Assembly: GCA_035623515.1 (NCBI GenBank)
Contig: DASPTH010000332.1
Location: forward strand, 1 to 35,100
Direction: 5' to 3'
Length of the DNA: 35,100 nucleotides
DNA from: DASPTH01 sp035623515
GTDB taxonomy: Bacteria > Actinomycetota > Acidimicrobiia > IMCC26256 > DASPTH01
In this document: one piece after another, positions 32,564-35,100 of the stretch
How the letters are laid out: every line of letters begins with the position of its first letter
Position numbering within the stretch: position 1 is the first letter of the stretch
Program-made: the position numbers and the translations under genes
Notes under the pieces: model-generated
Told to the model about the DNA's origin: nothing
The model's database searches: none
The model's input: the letters and a program-made list of their open reading frames with translations, nothing else

Positions 32564-33696
32564 ACGCCATCACGCCCCTCGACCAGCCCGAGTTCGGCCG
32601 CGCATTCACCGACCACATGGCCCTGATCCGTTTCGTCGGGCGGCAGTGGGGCGAGACGCGCATCGTCGCCAACGAACCGATCCCGTTCTCGCCTGCGGCG
32701 AGCGGCTTGCACTACGGCCAAGCGATCTTCGAAGGCCTCAAGGCCTACCGGCAGCCCGACGGTGACGTGGCCCTGTTCCGTGCCCGCGACCACGCCGAGC
32801 GGTTCCGAGCCACCGCCACCCGCATGGCCATGCCACCCCTGCCCGTCCGACGATTCGTCGACGCGTGCGCTGCGTTGGTCACCGCAGACGCGGTGGCCGT
32901 CCCCGACGAACGGGGCCACAGCCTCTACCTGCGACCGCTCATGATCGGGACGACCCCACGCCTCGGCGTCCAGCCCGCGTCGGAGTACCTCTGCGTGATC
33001 ATCGCGTCACCGGTCGGCCCCTACCTCTCCGACGGCACGCGGCCCTGGACCGTCAAGGTCGAGCGCGACCAGGTGCGCGCCGCTCCCGGCGGCACCGGAG
33101 CCGCCAAGTGTGCCGGGAACTACGGAGCCAGCCTCGCCGCTCGACGTGCCGCGACCTCGGCCGACTGCGACGAGATCCTCTTCCTCGACGCCACGGAGCA
33201 CCGCTGGGTCGAGGAGCTCAGCGCCATGAACCTCTTCGTCGTCGAAGCGACGCCCCCGTCGACGCGCACGCTCGTCACCCCGCCTGCCGACGGCACCATC
33301 CTCGGCGGCATCACCCGCGCCTCACTCCTCGAGCTCGCCCCGCGACTCGGCTGGGCCGCCCGAGCAGCGCCCATCGCCATCGACGAGTGGCGCCGCCGAG
33401 CCGAGACCGGCGAGATCACCGAGGCGTTCGCGTCGGGCACCGGTGCGGTCGTCGCGCCCATCGGCCACGTCCGCGACGGCGAGACCACGTGGACCATCGG
33501 CGACGGCTCTCCAGGCCCCGTCACCGCACGCCTGCGTGCCGCCCTGCTCGACCTCCAGGAGGGCCGCGCACCCGACCCGTACGGGTGGCGCTTCCCCCTC
33601 GACGTGCCGACGTCGAACCGCGCAGTCGCGATCGATGTCGGGATCAGTAGTGGTCGAACAGGTCGACGACGCGCTTCGCGCGCTGACCGAGGATGA
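32560..33696 (+). CDS. ilvE: Branched-chain amino acid aminotransferase (class IV PLP)
   Basis: A 378-residue fold-type IV transaminase. Motifs: ASGLHYGQAIFEGLKAYRQPDG (about 48-68), LYLRPLMIGTTPRLG, PLP Lys183 in GGTGAAKCAGNYGASL, WVEELSAMNLFVV, DGTILGGITRASLLELA and GEITEAFASGTGAVVAPIG, all typical of the IlvE group. The GTG at 32560 overlaps the ilvC stop, giving an ilvC-ilvE operon for the last steps of branched-chain amino acid synthesis. The usual C-terminus is near DPYGWRFPLD; about 30 further residues rich in Arg follow and the last 53 bases overlap the convergent GntR gene, so the tail may be a run-on. Confidence 0.92.
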   Translation: MNAITPLDQPEFGRAFTDHMALIRFVGRQWGETRIVANEPIPFSPAASGLHYGQAIFEGLKAYRQPDGDVALFRARDHAERFRATATRMAMPPLPVRRFVDACAALVTADAVAVPDERGHSLYLRPLMIGTTPRLGVQPASEYLCVIIASPVGPYLSDGTRPWTVKVERDQVRAAPGGTGAAKCAGNYGASLAARRAATSADCDEILFLDATEHRWVEELSAMNLFVVEATPPSTRTLVTPPADGTILGGITRASLLELAPRLGWAARAAPIAIDEWRRRAETGEITEAFASGTGAVVAPIGHVRDGETTWTIGDGSPGPVTARLRAALLDLQEGRAPDPYGWRFPLDVPTSNRAVAIDVGISSGRTGRRRASRADRG

Positions 33697-34381
33697 CCTT
33701 CCCCACGGCTTCCATGTGCGCGCGCCAGTGCGACTCGGCCTCGCTCCCGGCTCCGAGCGCGACGAGCTCGACCAAGCGCTCCTGGGAGCGGATCCCGCGG
33801 CGGCGGACGGCGAGCGAGCTCTTCGCGGGAGGTGATTGGCTCACGGCCGTCACCGCGCGCTCGACGATCTCGTTGAGCATCTCGGCCACGATCTCGAGCG
33901 TCTGGTTGCCTGCGAGCGCGACCAATCGCTCGTGGAATTCGGCGTTCGCCTTGCCGAACGCGACCGGATCGTCGATGACGTCTCGTTGCGCGTCGATGAG
34001 GCCGCGCAATTCGTCGGCGGCAGCACGACGGTCTCGTGCACTCGCGAGCATGCGCGCGGCTGCGGGCTCGATGATGCTGCGGGCCTCGTGGACATCGGCG
34101 AGCGTGGTGTTGCGGTACTGCAGCACGAGCGCGGCGTTCCTCGCAGTGAAGCGCTCGTCGGGCTGACGCACCACCACGCCGCCGCGCACTCCACGTACGA
34201 CCAGGATGAGTCCTTCGGCCTCGAGGATCCGCAGCGCCTCGCGCAGCGACGGGCGCGACACGCCGAATCGCTCGACCAGGTCGGACTCGCGGCCGAGCGA
34301 TTCGCCGTCGTGCAGCTCCCCGGTGACGATCATCGAGCGGAGCTCGTCGGCGATGCGCTCGGGCTTCTCGCGGGCCGTCAC
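33644..34381 (-). CDS. GntR-family regulator with FCD ligand domain
   Basis: A 245-residue FadR-subfamily GntR regulator. The winged HTH covers about 5-75: KPERIADELRSMIVTGELHDGESLGRESDLVERFGVSRPSLREALRILEAEGLI. The helical FCD domain follows, with Asp/His metal or ligand residues around NAEFHERLVALAGN and a terminal HWRAHMEAVGKVIL. The GTG at 34381 overlaps the stop of the acyl-CoA ligase gene (GTGA); the upstream open frame is a shadow of that gene. It probably senses a carboxylic acid or acyl-CoA linked to that ligase. Its 3' end overlaps the convergent aminotransferase gene by 53 bases. Confidence 0.92.
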   Translation of the reverse strand: MTAREKPERIADELRSMIVTGELHDGESLGRESDLVERFGVSRPSLREALRILEAEGLILVVRGVRGGVVVRQPDERFTARNAALVLQYRNTTLADVHEARSIIEPAAARMLASARDRRAAADELRGLIDAQRDVIDDPVAFGKANAEFHERLVALAGNQTLEIVAEMLNEIVERAVTAVSQSPPAKSSLAVRRRGIRSQERLVELVALGAGSEAESHWRAHMEAVGKVILGQRAKRVVDLFDHY

Positions 34382-35100
34382 GCCGGCGTGACCTCCGACA
34401 AGAGGTGCCGGAGCGCGGAGTGGTCCACCTTCCCGGTGGGCATCGTGGGAACCTCGTCGGCGCCGATCACACGCCAGCACGCCGGCACCTTGAACGCGCT
34501 CAGCTGCGCGCGGGCGGCGGCCGCCAGGTCGTCGACGCTGCACTGCTCGCCCGCCGCGAGCACGACGACTGCGCCCACCGCGTGCGCACCTGCGCGCGCG
34601 ACGTCCACGACGAACGCGCGCTCCACCCACGGGAAGCTCGCGAGCACGGCCTCGACCTCGCTCGGGTACACGCTCGCCCCCTTGACCTTGAACATGTCGT
34701 CGCGCCGTCCGCGGAAGAAGACGTACCCGTCGCCGTCGACCAGGCCGAGGTCACCCGTCGGGTAGAAGCCGTCGGCGGTGAAGACGTCGCCGCGCACGCG
34801 GCCGCAGATCCCCCGCATCAGGTTGCGGCCGCGTATGTGCAGTTCGCCGACCGCGCCGGGGTCCGCCGGCGCGCCGGTGTCGGGGTCCATGACCCGGATC
34901 TCGACGTCGGCGAACGGCCTCCCGCAGCTTCCCTCCTTTCCCGAAGGGAGATCCCGGTCGAGCCGCTCGCCGCAGTACGGCCCGAACGACTCGGTCATGC
35001 CGAGGAGCGACGGTCGCGTACCGGGCGACGCGGGAGACGGCAGGACGGATTGCAGGCTGCCCGGCCGCAGCGCCGAGAGGTCGGTGGACGCGAACGCAGG
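34378..35100 (-). CDS. AMP-dependent acyl-CoA synthetase/ligase, C-terminal part (cut by window edge)
   Basis: Adenylate-forming acyl-CoA ligase of which 240 residues are visible; the N-terminal P-loop part is beyond 35100. Motifs: SLLGMTESFGPYCG (the GMTE motif), YPTGDLGLVDGDGYVFFRGRRDDMFKVKGASVYPSEVEAVL (the TGD and hinge R-x-x-D..KxxG motifs) and the C-terminal lysine region MPTGKVDHSALR. It activates a carboxylic acid with ATP to the CoA ester. The downstream GntR gene overlaps its stop. The acid specificity cannot be told from this part. Confidence 0.93.
   Translation of the reverse strand, partial: PAFASTDLSALRPGSLQSVLPSPASPGTRPSLLGMTESFGPYCGERLDRDLPSGKEGSCGRPFADVEIRVMDPDTGAPADPGAVGELHIRGRNLMRGICGRVRGDVFTADGFYPTGDLGLVDGDGYVFFRGRRDDMFKVKGASVYPSEVEAVLASFPWVERAFVVDVARAGAHAVGAVVVLAAGEQCSVDDLAAAARAQLSAFKVPACWRVIGADEVPTMPTGKVDHSALRHLLSEVTPA

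Overview
The window is very GC-rich DNA with tightly packed genes, many GTG starts and 1- or 4-base start/stop overlaps. It also carries an F420-type LLM oxidoreductase, many fatty-acid/CoA-type enzymes and a TetR regulator. This suggests a high-GC actinobacterium, possibly an acidimicrobial or similar environmental lineage; the phylum is inferred from style, not from a marker gene.

Left flank (1-5203): two divergent acyl-CoA dehydrogenase genes (the first cut by the edge), an ABC-2 exporter whose ATPase has a Cys-rich N-terminal extension, a YbaK-type deacylase, a questionable small ORF and a VOC protein.

Central island (about 5181-23970): this is the most striking part. Six copies of an 18-bp inverted repeat, CTTGAC-N6-GTCAAG with all 12 arm bases invariant, sit at operon starts: 9040, 10279, 12142, 17389, 21836 and 22761. 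They precede (i) amidohydrolase - thiolase-like - FAH hydrolase - VOC; (ii) divergent SDR/NTF2-like and amidohydrolase; (iii) divergent TetR and CaiB-type CoA-transferase; (iv) three consecutive amidohydrolases; (v) a branched-chain-amino-acid-type binding protein, an SDR remnant and a LivH-LivM-LivG triple-fusion transporter; (vi) divergent crotonase and amidohydrolase. The TetR gene is the only regulator inside the island and has a site in its own promoter region. The simplest reading is one TetR-controlled uptake and CoA-dependent catabolic regulon with six different amidohydrolase-2 (ACMSD-like) paralogues. The substrate cannot be read from the sequence.

Right flank (24066-35100): a membrane-anchored polysaccharide deacetylase; a complete AmmeMemoRadiSam set (radical SAM, MEMO1-like, AMMECR1-like) with a methyltransferase in one overlapping operon; a PEBP-family protein; an LLM oxidoreductase; ilvY divergent from a long, plant-like class II ilvC, followed by an overlapping branched-chain aminotransferase; and, at the edge, a partial acyl-CoA ligase/synthetase with an overlapping GntR/FCD regulator. 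No tRNA, rRNA, CRISPR array or insertion sequence was recognised.
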